Of a stretch of 64,000 bases of DNA, positions 48,101 to 58,159 are shown piece after piece. Position 1 is the stretch's first letter, and each line of letters opens with the position of its first letter. The notes under the pieces were generated by a model, which had not been told where the DNA came from, did no database searches, and saw nothing but the letters and a program-made list of their open reading frames with translations. This stretch comes from Bryoerythrophyllum caledonicum (taxonomy: Eukaryota > Streptophyta > Bryopsida > Pottiales > Pottiaceae): NCBI GenBank assembly GCA_963971425.1, contig OZ020522.1, positions 3,880,168 through 3,944,167 of the forward strand. Direction: 5' to 3'. A program made the position numbers and the translations under genes.

Positions 48101-49308
48101 CGCCATTGATAGTCTATGGTTTGCGGGGGAGTGTTATCGTTTCCGTTTTGGCGGCCAATTAAAGCAATATCTCTGTTGAAGTCTCCACATAGCATGTAGT
48201 TGTGGTACGGGTAGTTATTTATTTGTGATGTAATATTATTTTGTATGTTTGTAGTATATGTGATATCTTCAGGGTGGGAGGGCATATACATGTGAAAGAT
48301 TAACCATGGTTGTAGTGGCTGGTTGGCGATTTTAATTATTTGAAGGTAAGGGGATATGTGCATAGGGGTAGGGATTTTTGTAATGTTGCCTGGGAAAGCA
48401 TATTTTTTGTGAATTAGTGTAAGGAGGCCGCCTTGACCCGGTGTATATGGTTTACGTTGTTGGATGCATCTTGTTAATGCATGTGTGTTATTGAAGATAA
48501 GTTTATAGTCTTGAAATATGTTTTGTATGTATTTTGTGGATTTTGTGGCCGATAGTTTTGTTTCTTGTATAGCTATGATGGCTGGGGGTGTGTTAGTATT
48601 GGTGACCAGGGTTTGTAAGCTAGAGAGTGCCGTGTTTAGTGATGAGGCATTCCATATAATTATGTATGTGCTGTTGTTGGTAGAATTAATGTGTTGATTT
48701 TGTGGGGGGAGGTGTGGGGGTGGGAGGGGTGGGTGGGTATATTCTGGGATGGGGTCAAACCATTTTAGTGATTCATTTATTAGGTCGTTTGGGAGGTAAG
48801 GAAATTTTTGTTTTATTGTGTGGTTTGAAGGTGGTATGTTTTGCCTATGTAAAAAGTCGTGTAATTCTTTGTGTATTGAGTTCCCATATTTTATGATATT
48901 TAGATTGTCTTCAAGAAATTTTGTATGAAGGTGTGGGGTATGGATGTGTCTTTCGGGTGGATTTTGTAAGTTTGAAAGGGTATTTAATAAATTGTTGGTC
49001 CATGTGATTGTGTTTGGGATTAGTAGACTTAGAATACGGTTACATTCGGCTATGTTTGGGTGTATGGTGACTATTAGGAAGTATAATATGTGCATTGGTG
49101 GGAGCGTATTTTTTTGTTGTATGTATTGGGCAGTATTGGGGTATGTTACGTTGTATGATTGATGTAGTGTATGTGTGGGTTTTAACAGTGGTGCGAATGT
49201 TTTAGCGATGTGTGTGTATTCCGGTTGAAGTTTTATGGTGTTTGGTATGAAGTACATTTTGGCATTTTTCTTGTGTTTTGGGGGGTGTCTTTTTAGTATA
49301 TTGGGCAT

Positions 49309-49332
49309 GGGTCCCGGGTTGGTTTCTATATC
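49309..49332 (-). other. 2A-like ribosome-skipping motif of LINE-B (intact)
   Basis: The minus strand encodes YKTILLLSGDIETNPGP followed by MPNILKRHPP. It is a perfect match to D-[VI]-E-x-N-P-G-P with Gly before Asp and a Leu-rich context. Skipping would separate the 265-residue N-terminal product from the endonuclease-RT-RNase H polypeptide. Confidence 0.88.
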
Positions 49333-50102
49333 TCCACTTAGTAATAGTATGGTTTTGTAGTGTAAAGGTTTAAAACGTTGTTTTATTGATTTGCATGTGT
49401 TTTTTGTGTATTTACTCGTTTGTTTGTTTTTGGTTTTAGTATTTTTGTTTGTGTATATGTGTATGATTTTGTTTGGAGTGGTGTTTGGAGGGTATTTGTT
49501 TGGTTGTGTTTGTTGGATGTGTGTATAATGGTGTTTGGTGTGTTTGTAGTAGAGTAGTGGTGTTTGATGGGAGTTTTTGTGTGATTTACGTACTATCAAG
49601 TACCATTGGTGTTGATGAGTGGGTGTTGGAGTTTGTTGTTTTTTGATAGATGGTGTGTGTTTGGTTTGAAAGTCTTTGATCGTGGTCCATTGCCAAAGAA
49701 TTTGACACATAAGGTATGTTATTATATGGTGGTATTGAATACAAGACAAGGTCTCAAGATTGGTAGGAGACCATGGGTAGTGTAGTGAACTATCCTTTGG
49801 TCTACATGTGAATCTTGAGCATATGAATGTATAGAGATATCTCCTGGGGATTACTACAAATATTAGTGGAGTGGGAAGTATGGAGAGACTAAAGAGAACT
49901 ATAGGTATGATAAGTGAGTAGTAAAGTGTATCTATAAAGGAATGGGACATTGTCAAGAGTATGTAGTAGTAGAGAAAAAGAAGGGAGAAAAGAGGGGTGA
50001 GTAGAGTGATGGAGGTGTGTGCAACTAACAATGGGAATGGAAGAAGATAGAGAATGGTCCAAAGGTTACCGTATAGTTGTGGAGGACGTGGGAGGTTCGT
50101 GG

Positions 50103-50106
50103 TCAA
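50103..50106 (-). promoter_or_regulatory. ORF1/ORF2 overlap TTGA in LINE-B
   Basis: Same sequence context (CAAACGTGGATTGACCACG) as LINE-A 6,958-6,961. The ORF2 frame lies at -1 relative to ORF1 and remains open upstream of the overlap for at least a dozen codons, so either -1 frameshifting or termination-reinitiation could couple the two ORFs. Confidence 0.5.
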
Positions 50107-51797
50107 TCCACGTTTGACGAGTCCATCGGAGGCGGAAGAGCTAGCGGCTCACGCTTGGAGGTGATATCTTGCATTGCGGTCAAGGTGGCTGCCATCAATT
50201 TCTCAACGTTGCCAAGTTTGGTGTAGACTTCGGCATTACGAGCGTCAGTGTATTCGCGGGTTTCGCGGATGATATCACCTTTGAGAGTAGATAGTTCCAA
50301 CCGAAGTTGTTTCTGTCCTTCGGCAACAATGGCAGCTATCTCCTCCCATATGGTGGTGGAGGAGGTGGCAGTGGTGCTGATGGTGGCTACGGTGTTGACC
50401 AAGGCGGTGTTGATGTCATTGAAGCCCCACTTTTCCACTAGTGTTGCGGAAGGAGGTTCAGAACCCTCGAGGCTCCTTCGGTGAGGTCGGATTTCAACTT
50501 GGTGACAACCAATGTTGAAGGTCTTGTTGAGGAATTGTCTATAGACAATGGGGTTTATGACTTGCACATTGGTGGAGCCATTGTGCTTGCCATCCACCTG
50601 TCGATGGAAGTAAATGCAAGCAACATTCTTCTTCTCCAAGGCCTTGAAGATGGCTTCTGTGGTTGTAACCACGTTTGAAAAGATAGGGAGTTGAGAGAGT
50701 GTAAGAGTAATCGCATCCCTCTTTGCTCTATCGGTGGAGGAAGAGGTGTCCTTGGTGTTGGGCTCCGCAGGGATTACCTCATGGAAGGTGGTGATTTGGT
50801 GTGTCTCCAGCTTCTTCGCTTGTGTGGGGGTCGGCGCCACAATCCATGCAAATGCTTCCTTTTCCTGTTTCTCCACATCAGCCACCTCGAACTCAAGTTT
50901 ACGTGAGAAACCGTTCAAGACAATGTCATGGAATAGGGTGTGTGCAGGGACTCCCCTGAGGTTGTCACTTCGGATGTTGAGAGAGAGTCCTTGGCGTGCT
51001 ACTGCATGCCAAGTCTTGCAAACTTTCCCTAAGGATGCCGGTCCCAAGGGGTCAAGTTGTAGTACAAAATATTGTGTGCTCCGTAGTAAGGAGATGGCAT
51101 CGGTTTCCGGGTTGAGCACGTGCAGCTTGATTAAACCTGAAAAAATGTGTCTTTGACCTTCTTTCTTCACCCCTTTGCAATGAATTGCAAGAGGATCCAA
51201 AAGGTTAGTACCTAGAGGGATATTCATCTTAACTAGCCTATCTCTAGCAATTTTCTTGACATAATCATGAAGCAATGGAGTTTGGGGGAGTTCAAAGAAG
51301 ATGGCAACATGAAAGTCATGTGATAGGCCAGTATCTAGGTCAGTAGAGATATCAAAGGGGAGTTGAGTGAGGTTATAGTGTTGTCCCTCAACACCATCTT
51401 CTCTCACCTTGGGATATAGTAGCTGTGGAATGCAGGGGTAGGCTATGTTGGCACTAAGTGCCTCTTCCGCCTCTGATTTGGGTACTCCCCGTAGCATCAT
51501 GTCCGGGACACTCTCCCCACTATAGAGCGGGTTTAGCCCGGCATCCTTGGCAAGTTTTTCCATTGTGGGAAAACCCAACCAAAAGTGAAATGTGGTCATG
51601 TTTGGTCCAGACTCGGGTGTGAGGTTTGGGTCACTGCCACATAAGGTAGAGTCTTGGGTATTACCTCTATGTTTTTTCGCAGGGTGGTGAACTTCTAGTC
51701 TAGTAGAGGAAGAGGTTTTGTCTAGGTTTACATGTTTGAGGTTGGGTGCGGCATTCTCCACGTCCATGTCGTCTATAGTAGGGCGGGGTTCCTGCAT
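50103..51797 (-). CDS. LINE-B ORF1 protein (564 aa)
   Basis: ATG at 51,797-51,795 (MQEPRPTIDDMDVENAAP) to TGA at 50,103. Intact. Short acidic then basic N-terminus (HPAKKHRG), conserved core shared with LINE-A ORF1 (FHFWLGFPTMEKLAKDAG; RGVPKSEAEEAL; LQLDPLGPASLGKVCKTWHAVAR; VEKWGFNDINTALVNTV) and a C-terminal helical, heptad-like region (about residues 480-550) likely to oligomerise. No named domain is recognised and no CCHC knuckle is present. Presumed RNA-binding nucleocapsid-like partner of ORF2. The end TTGA overlaps the ORF2 frame. Confidence 0.82.
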   Translation of the reverse strand: MQEPRPTIDDMDVENAAPNLKHVNLDKTSSSTRLEVHHPAKKHRGNTQDSTLCGSDPNLTPESGPNMTTFHFWLGFPTMEKLAKDAGLNPLYSGESVPDMMLRGVPKSEAEEALSANIAYPCIPQLLYPKVREDGVEGQHYNLTQLPFDISTDLDTGLSHDFHVAIFFELPQTPLLHDYVKKIARDRLVKMNIPLGTNLLDPLAIHCKGVKKEGQRHIFSGLIKLHVLNPETDAISLLRSTQYFVLQLDPLGPASLGKVCKTWHAVARQGLSLNIRSDNLRGVPAHTLFHDIVLNGFSRKLEFEVADVEKQEKEAFAWIVAPTPTQAKKLETHQITTFHEVIPAEPNTKDTSSSTDRAKRDAITLTLSQLPIFSNVVTTTEAIFKALEKKNVACIYFHRQVDGKHNGSTNVQVINPIVYRQFLNKTFNIGCHQVEIRPHRRSLEGSEPPSATLVEKWGFNDINTALVNTVATISTTATSSTTIWEEIAAIVAEGQKQLRLELSTLKGDIIRETREYTDARNAEVYTKLGNVEKLMAATLTAMQDITSKREPLALPPPMDSSNVD

Positions 51798-54539
51798 GGT
51801 TTTGGTCAGTGCACTGGAAGTTAAAGTACTCGTTCGGGTCGGTGCAGATGAAGAGGGGGCCGGGCGTTTTGAGTTCGCTGGCAGCTTGTCACCTGGTTTG
51901 GTGGAGTTCTGGAGCAGTGGGAGCAGTTCGGTGGGAGGGATCTTCTTGCTACTTCGCCTTCGGAACGTGAGGATGGGTTCGTTGTCTTCTGAGCTCGACA
52001 GGTGGTGGGTGGGCGTGGGCAGGTTACGTGACTTCGGGGAGTCCCTCGTATTAGGCTTCGCCTTCGATGTCGACAGCGACGTCTCCTTCGTCTTCAGGGT
52101 TCTTCTGTTCGTTTTCGGGGTGGTTGTCCACGTACTGGACTACAGTTTTGGGGTGACTGTGGACTTTCGATGGGGAGGATCTATGGGTTTCTCGCTTCCT
52201 GCAGGTTGCCGGGACTGATCTTTCTTGGTGCCTGGTCTCCGGGAGGTTGGTTTTATTGGTTTTGATTCACCAACTATGTTTTTTGTGGAGAGAGTCTTGC
52301 TTTGTGTTGATCTTGTTGAGCTCATGTGTTGGAAGTGGGCATGTGTGGTTCGGGTGTTGTGGATACTATAGTGCTGTGAATGACTGGTATTCTGTATACG
52401 TTTCTGAGAGTTGGTTGAGGTAGCAGTGGAGGTTCTGACTACTTTCTGGGGTGGTGGATATCTATGGTTGGTATGAGTCCAGGTTTGAAGTTGGGAAGCT
52501 AGAGTTTTAGTGACTCTTCCGTTGGGGTAGGTGAGAATCGGGCAGCGCTTCCGCCACTTAATTGTTTTCCCAGTTCTGATACTACTATGTCTGTTCCCTA
52601 GCTCTAAGTAGGACCAAGCTGATTGTAAAGTACTCGTTCGGGTCGGGGCAGGTGAGGAGGGAGCCTGGCGTTTTGAGTTCTTTCGCAACTTGTCCCCTGA
52701 TTCGGTGAAGTTCTGGGGCAGTAGGAGCAGTTCGGTGGGAGGGATCTTCTTACTATTTCGCCTGCGGAACGTGAAGGTGAGTTCGTCGTCTTCTGAGCTC
52801 GACCGGTGCCAAGTGGGCGTGGGTAGGTTCCGTGACTTCGGGAGGTTCCACGTACTGGACTTCTCCTTTGACGTCGACGGCGGTGTCTCCTTCTTCTTCA
52901 GGGTTCTTCTGTTCGTTTTCGGGGTGGCTGTCCACGTACTGGACTGCAGCTCCGAGTTGACTGTCAACTTGCGATGGGGAGGATCTATGAGTTCCTCGCT
53001 TCGTGCAGGTTGCCGGGACTGATATTTTTTGATGCTTGGTCTCCGGGAGGTTGATTTGTTTGGTTTTGGTTCACCAGGTATGTTTTTTGTGGAGAGAGAG
53101 CTCTTGCTACGTGTTGATCTTGTTAAGGTCATGCATTGGGAGTGTGCATGTGTGGTTCGGATGTTTTGGATATTGTGGTGTTGTGAGGGACTGGTATTCT
53201 GTATACGTTTCTGAGAGTTGGTTGAGGTAGCAATGAAGGTTCTGACTACTTTCTGGGGCGGTGGATAACTATGGTTGGTATGAGTCCAGGTTTGAAGGTG
53301 GAAGGCTAGGGTTTCAGTGACTCCTTCGCTGGAATAGGTGAGAATCGGGCAGCGCTTCCGCCACTTAGTTGTTTTCCCAGTTCTGATAACACAGTGTCTG
53401 CTCCCGAGCTCTGAGTGGGACCGAGCTGATAGAACATAAATCGACAATGCAGAAAGTGAGAGGGGGGTGAGATATAGCCTGAGTTTTTTTTTCTTGATTG
53501 TTGCTCTCTGTTGGTGCTCACATTCGATGGACGATGTTTCTGTAGTTGCACGATCTGGTGTGTTGGTGCCTCCTCTTCTGGTCCACTGTCTTCAGTAGTG
53601 CCGAACTTGAGTAGGGCTAGGTTTTTGGTGTTTCTCTGATTCAAGTGTCTCTACTTTGTTTCGATGCTCCTGGTGACAATCGGGCAGTGCTTCCGCTCCT
53701 TAGTTGATTTTCCAATTTTGCTATCACAGTGTCTACTGCCTAGCTTTCAGTATGACCAAACATATTGAAGGTAAAAGGACGGAGCAAAAAATGAGGAGGA
53801 GGTGAGATGTAGCCTGCGTTTCTTCGCTCTCAGTTGTCGTTCTCGGCTGGTGCTCTTGTTCAAGGGGCGGTGTTTTTGTGGTCGCCCGATCTGGCTCGTT
53901 GATGTTTCCGCTTCTGGTCTTCTCTCTCCAGTTGTGCCGGGCTTGGGTAGGGCGAGGTTTTCGGCGATTCTGTGATCCGCGAGTGTGTGTTGTGCTCCAA
54001 TGCTTCTGTCTTTGTTGTCTCTGCTTCTCGTGATCCTGTGACCTAGCGGTGCGGCTGAGTGTGAGGGAGGTGTACTTCGTTGTTGGAGAGACCAGTGGCG
54101 CTTGCGCGCGGGTGTGTGCAGTTCTATCACTTCGATCTATCTAGTGTTTCCAGGGTTGGAGGATCCGAGGACTAAGGTACTCTGCGATACTTGATCTGAT
54201 CCCTAGAGGTGAATTTGCTCTCGATTCGCTAGATCTGTAAATGTAACGTGGGGAAAACAGTTTCCAACGTGTAGGTTCCCCGCTTCAGATTAGACCTTCT
54301 GTCCTCACGTTTGTTTACAGATCTTCTACTCCTGATCAGATCCTCTCCTCAATTGCCCATTCCAACTCTCTGTATCCACTAGCAGTACTTGCTCTCGCCA
54401 AGAACACTCAAAGGAGGGCGATTCCGAGTCCGAGCAGCTCTCGAAAACCTAACCAGCGTTTCTGGCGACTATCTCCTCGGTCCTCCTCACCTAGAAACGC
54501 GGAGCCTACTCTCCCTATAGATCCATTTCTCTTTCTATT
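51798..54539 (-). promoter_or_regulatory. LINE-B 5' leader with about 805-bp tandem units
   Basis: Two tandem units share an about 804-807 bp period (TAAAGTACTCGTTCGGGTCGG at 51,822 and 52,626; GAnCnAGCTGAT at 52,612-52,623 and 53,419-53,430). A shorter, more diverged unit follows at about 53,690-54,130. Each carries GGGCAGyGCTTCCGCC and GAGATATAGCC/GAGATGTAGCC-like words. The outer 400 bp has AGATCT words. This architecture recalls the promoter monomers of rodent L1. A 435-codon open frame (53,447-52,140) through the repeats is Pro/Ser/Thr/Arg-rich; its coding status is unknown. Confidence 0.6.
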
Positions 54540-54551
54540 GTTCTCACGGTA
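54540..54551. repeat. right putative target-site duplication of LINE-B
   Basis: GTTCTCACGGTA; one mismatch to 42,065-42,076. Confidence 0.6.
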
Positions 54552-55190
54552 CAACATAACTTCTCCTTTCTCAATGACATCTAAATCACTTCTTAGAAGA
54601 GTTTGAAGACCACAAAATTCTTCTATATCTATAAGCATAAAATTTTGAGCAAATTTTTTTTTCCTGAAAATATATATTTGTTAGATCTATAGCTGTGTGA
54701 TTTTTGTTTTTTTAAATCAACTTTATTGGATTAGTCTTAAAACCATAGGATGAAGACAATGAATCAATTCATTTTTAAAAATGGAAGAAATGAATCGATT
54801 GTTGAAGTTTTATGAAATACCCTACAACCATGGATGAAAACATTGCACTCACAAGCATAAAACAACTAAATTAATATGTGCTTATGATGTATTTGGACTT
54901 AGAAATTTATTTGTTTTTGGATACTACAAATTTATAAACAAATACAAGTGTAAAACGATTTTTTATAGCAACACAATATTTGTGAAAATGTCAATTGGCG
55001 TATGAAAATGATATTTTCTAGAATACCAAAGAGGCGAAACATAATGTAACTTCCACATGTCCTTTTTATCTTTTGCTTTTGAAGATGCATGTATCTTTTC
55101 ATTATAGAATTAAGTTGTACGTATTTACATCTCATTTTGTGCACTTGAGGTAAAATTTAGTTGGCTTGCCAAAAAAATGTCACATCTAGT
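54552..55190. other. AT-rich intergenic DNA, nothing recognised
   Basis: No open frame, repeat or RNA is supported between LINE-B and the C/T-rich block. Confidence 0.5.
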
Positions 55191-56419
55191 GAGGGGATAC
55201 CGAATCTGAATGCTTCTTCCGCGAGTCCCACTGCCCCTCTCCAACCCAGACTTCAACACCACCATTGAGAGCAACACGAAGTCAAGACGGCACTGCTGCT
55301 GCCATTGCATCAACGCCCTTCACTACTTACAGGCTACCTCTCACCCTTCCTTTATCTTTCTGCTTTCTCCTTATTTCTTTGTTGTTATTCTCACAGTATC
55401 ACCATGCTCTTTTAGTAACACACATACCTTACACAATAGATCTAATATCATTTGCTTAAGTTACTTGTACATTAGATCTGGAGGACAACACCGTAGAACA
55501 ACCTCTAGAGTGAAGCACAAAAAAATATGACTCGTAGATCTTCTCCAAGGCAGCAACGACACATCAAATCACGCCATTTCTATCCACCTCGATTTTTTTT
55601 CTGCAGTAGACACTCTGATTTCTAGCATCACCTTGCACCTCACCACATCCACACACACTAGCTGTAGTACACCAAAGTCTCACTATGACACCACACACAT
55701 AAAGGCCAACACTAAAACCCTAATAGGAAACTCTACTAAGCTCGTGTGTATAGATTGCACGTAGAAGCGCTCGCAAATTTCTCCAGATCTGGATCTACAT
55801 ACGCATCAGTAGCAAGGAAACACACCATCGGCATCGAAACAAACGACAACAGGACAAGAATGTTCAAGAATTCAATGCAACAACTCCATTCACATCACAG
55901 CAAGACCTCGCAGCAAGGACACAACAACACAAGGCGACAACAAAAACGGACAACAAAAGGTGGACATTACCTACACGCACAACAACAGGAGGCAACTCAA
56001 TTCAACATCGAACCAAGAAGCAACTCACGTCAACGTATCACGGAGTAACTCCTCCCCCTCCTCCCACACCTTTCTCCTTTCTCACACCTCTCACAACCTC
56101 CACTCATCTCCCTCCCCCTCCCCTCTCTACTCCCTCTCTCACCTCCATGAATCCCTCCCTCTGCCCCTCCCCGTTCCCCCCTCCCACCTCCCTTAACCCC
56201 TCCCCCTCCCACTCCCCTCTCCCAACTCTCTGAATCCCTCCCCCTCCCCCTCCCTCATCCCGTCTTTCTCACTGATTCCCTCTCCCTTCCCCACTCCGCC
56301 CCCCTCCCCCTCCCCTCTCAACTCCCTCTCCCTTCATAGACCTCCAAAACCCTATTGTCCCCTTCCACATCCCTCCCCGAAACCAAACAGACACCCTCCC
56401 TCCCACAACCCGTAGCAAC

Positions 56420-56620
56420 CCCCCTAGTTCCCGTAGCGACCCTCTCATCCCTCACAACGACCCTCTCAATTTTGGTAGCGACCCTCCCAATTCCGGTAGC
56501 AACCCTCCTATCCCTCGCAGCGACCCTCCCAATTCTGGTAGCAACCCTCCTAATTCCGGTAGCGACCCTCCCAATCCCGGTAGCGACCTTCATAATTCAG
56601 GTAAGGACCCTCCCATCTCC
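56420..56620 (+). repeat. 21-bp tandem repeat (GTAGCGACCCTCCCAATTCCG)
   Basis: About ten imperfect units; 21 bp keeps the frame, encoding seven-residue repeats such as SDPPNSG or PVATLPI depending on frame. It lies in the C/T-rich leader of LINE-D. Confidence 0.75.
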
Positions 56621-57062
56621 ACAGCGACCTTCCCCCAATTCCAAGTAGCGACCTTCCATTACTAACCAGCGGCCCCCCTAATTCAAATAGCGACCTCCTT
56701 CATCCCTCTAGAGACCCTCCCACCAAAATCTACACCCTCCCTCATAAAACTAGAAACCTCCCTTACTCCACTAGTGACCCCCCTTTTTTCACTAGAGACC
56801 TTACTCCACCCCACATCAACTCGGCAAGCCAGGAAAGTCATCCTACCCCTATTACTTGTGTATTGCATGTATGTCACTTAAAATTTAAAAAGACAACTAA
56901 AACTCTAATTAATTTCACTAGTGTAAAACAATCCAGCACTCCAAATTAGAGTTTAAAAACAAAAAATACAATTCAAAATATACTAATTTGTCCAAACAAG
57001 TGTACAAGTACAGCGTAGGTATGGACCAGTGGGGCAGCAGACGCATTCTCATGTACGGAGAT

Positions 57063-57350
57063 GCCATGGAGATTGAAGCATCCGGTGAGAAACTTAAGAG
57101 ATCTCCAAGTATTGCCTCCACAGCAAGCCAAGATGAAGTATCCCCTCTAGCAAGAAAAAGAAGAGCTCCAATGAGGAAGGTATGGTGCACACTCTCAAAC
57201 CCAATGTCTCCTCCTTCAAATTTTAATTGGGATTTCAAGTAATGGGGGATATGGCCAAGGAGGTGGGACTTGAGCCACTAATCAATGATGAGTCTATACT
57301 CGACATGATAACAAGAGGAATCAAAGAAATGGAGGCCAAAGAAATCACCC
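57063..57350 (+). pseudogene. LINE-D ORF1 N-terminal fragment
   Basis: GDAMEIEASGEKLKRSPS...LARKRRAP parallels the charged N-terminus of LINE-A ORF1 (VDMEVESSSESSKR...SKKAR). After a one-base frameshift near 57,240, MGDMAKEVGLEPLINDESIL and then DMITRGIKEMEAKEI match LINE-A MEKIAIDAGQEPLFSGESII and DMITRGVPKEEAEEA. Homology ends at about 57,350. Confidence 0.7.
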
Positions 57351-57793
57351 TAGCAACTTTGTGTCGTGTAAACAAAGATCGCTAAACACAACAGATCGAG
57401 AATCACAACCAACATCAAATAAACGAAAAACATACATTAAAAAAGGTACACGTAGTACACCCTCAAGTGCCCCCCCCTAGCGGATAAAAGACCCTCTATC
57501 CAGCTAGGACCAAACAACACTATGTAGACAATCGCCACGGTGATGCCACTGCAACAACTGTACGCATCCAGTTGAAGATGTAATCCCTTGCCGCATCAAT
57601 AAACCAATAGAGAAGTAACTAAGAGAGGATAGGCGGGGTGTAATGTGAACCCCATCTTTAATCGCCTTAGGCAACTTTGTTGTCAATCCCTTGGTCAATT
57701 CCCATGTAGCCTATCCCTGAAACAAAACCAGGAACTTCAACTCGATGGCAGGACACCATACCAGTGACATGTCCAGGAGAAAATCAAGTTGTT

Positions 57794-58141
57794 TCATGAT
57801 GAAACTTGGCTCGAAGACCTCCTACAACGAGGGCAAGTCCAATCTCCAGGCGGTAGAGTAGAGAGGGGCGGCGTCAAGCAAGCCATATGCCATCCACTCT
57901 GACAACGGTCGCATAATAACATGGTAGCCGCACCCTTCTTCTCACCACACACAAAACACGGAAGACCCTGTGGCACAACGGCCAACTCAGGATGCACGGA
58001 GCCATCAATGGGCAAATGGCAGGGCGTGCAGTTTTTGGAGTGCTCCCGACACTCCCGGCCATCTTTGCCTTCCAGCAACAAGATGCCACTGGACAACACA
58101 TCCTTCACACGAAAAATGGTGCACCCGGCCTTGGCATCCAA
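57794..58141 (-). pseudogene. C-terminal PHD finger of the gypsy polyprotein
   Basis: Continuing the integrase frame after one stop near 58,158. This 115-codon piece has a complete Cys4-His-Cys3 PHD zinc finger: Cys62, 65, 77, 80, His85, Cys88, 103, 106 (PCFVCGEK, LLCDRCQSGWHMACL, WTCPRC), at 57,958-57,824. PHD fingers read histone H3 tails, and LLCDRC...WH...PPGDW is typical of the family. Here it occupies the place where chromoviruses have a chromodomain, so a role in targeting integration to chromatin is inferred. Metal ligands are intact. More degraded pol-like sequence continues to about 57,500. Confidence 0.8.
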
Positions 58142-58159
58142 CGTCGTAGGCGCCTCGCG

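Larger units (their letters stand above)
42298..50106 (-). pseudogene. LINE-B ORF2: 2A, AP endonuclease, reverse transcriptase, RNase H, zinc motif
   Basis: One reading frame over 7.8 kb (about 2,600 codons) with in-frame stops only: near 47,620, 47,329, 47,269, 46,180 (TAG for Trp), 45,025, about 44,960, and two near 43,798-43,690. Residues about 11-87 are very hydrophobic (three possible membrane segments). The 2A motif GDIETNPGP is at residues 258-266. The APE endonuclease spans about 480-735 (IIWNASS, IQETK, CGDFNRD, SDHSP). RT follows (LYKKGDPAILPNHRPIAL, VDFKNAFGSIDH, IQGDTLSP, YADD at 46,255-46,266). A 700-residue region of unknown role comes next, then RNase H (YFTDGSF, RAELM, GNEQADKL) with Asn in place of the third Asp (FTNC), then CPICTSTDPDTWLHVLLKC. 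RNase H and the long C-terminal domain set it apart from the simplest L1 elements; I do not assign a clade. Confidence 0.85.
42077..54539 (-). mobile_element. LINE-B: full-length 2A-bearing non-LTR retrotransposon (about 12.46 kb)
   Basis: Minus strand, in order: repeat-rich 5' leader (54,539-51,798), ORF1 (51,797-50,103), ORF2 (50,106-42,298), 3' UTR with hairpin (42,091-42,111) and a (TTC)n tail. It is bounded by a 12-bp near-perfect direct repeat. ORF2 carries a 2A-like motif, an APE-type endonuclease, RT with YADD, RNase H and a CxxC zinc motif. At more than 12 kb it is unusually long for a LINE. It is presumably inactive because of several nonsense codons. Confidence 0.85.
55200..57350 (+). 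mobile_element. LINE-D: 5' fragment of a diverged member of the 2A LINE family
   Basis: The plus strand carries an AGATCT-containing, strongly C/T-rich segment (56,040-56,880), like the coding strand of the LINE-A leader, followed by a recognisable ORF1 start at 57,063-57,350. The left boundary is approximate. It ends abruptly at about 57,350, close to the gypsy element, which may have truncated it. Confidence 0.5.

Noticed and set aside
53306-54130. Minus-strand open frames of 112 and 127 codons in the LINE-B leader
   Set aside because: They cover the repeat units and have no homology to each other beyond the DNA repeats; treated as 5' leader.
57360-57500. 3' LTR of the gypsy element
   Set aside because: No matching copy could be found beyond 62,890, and no TG...CA ends with a primer-binding site were recognised.
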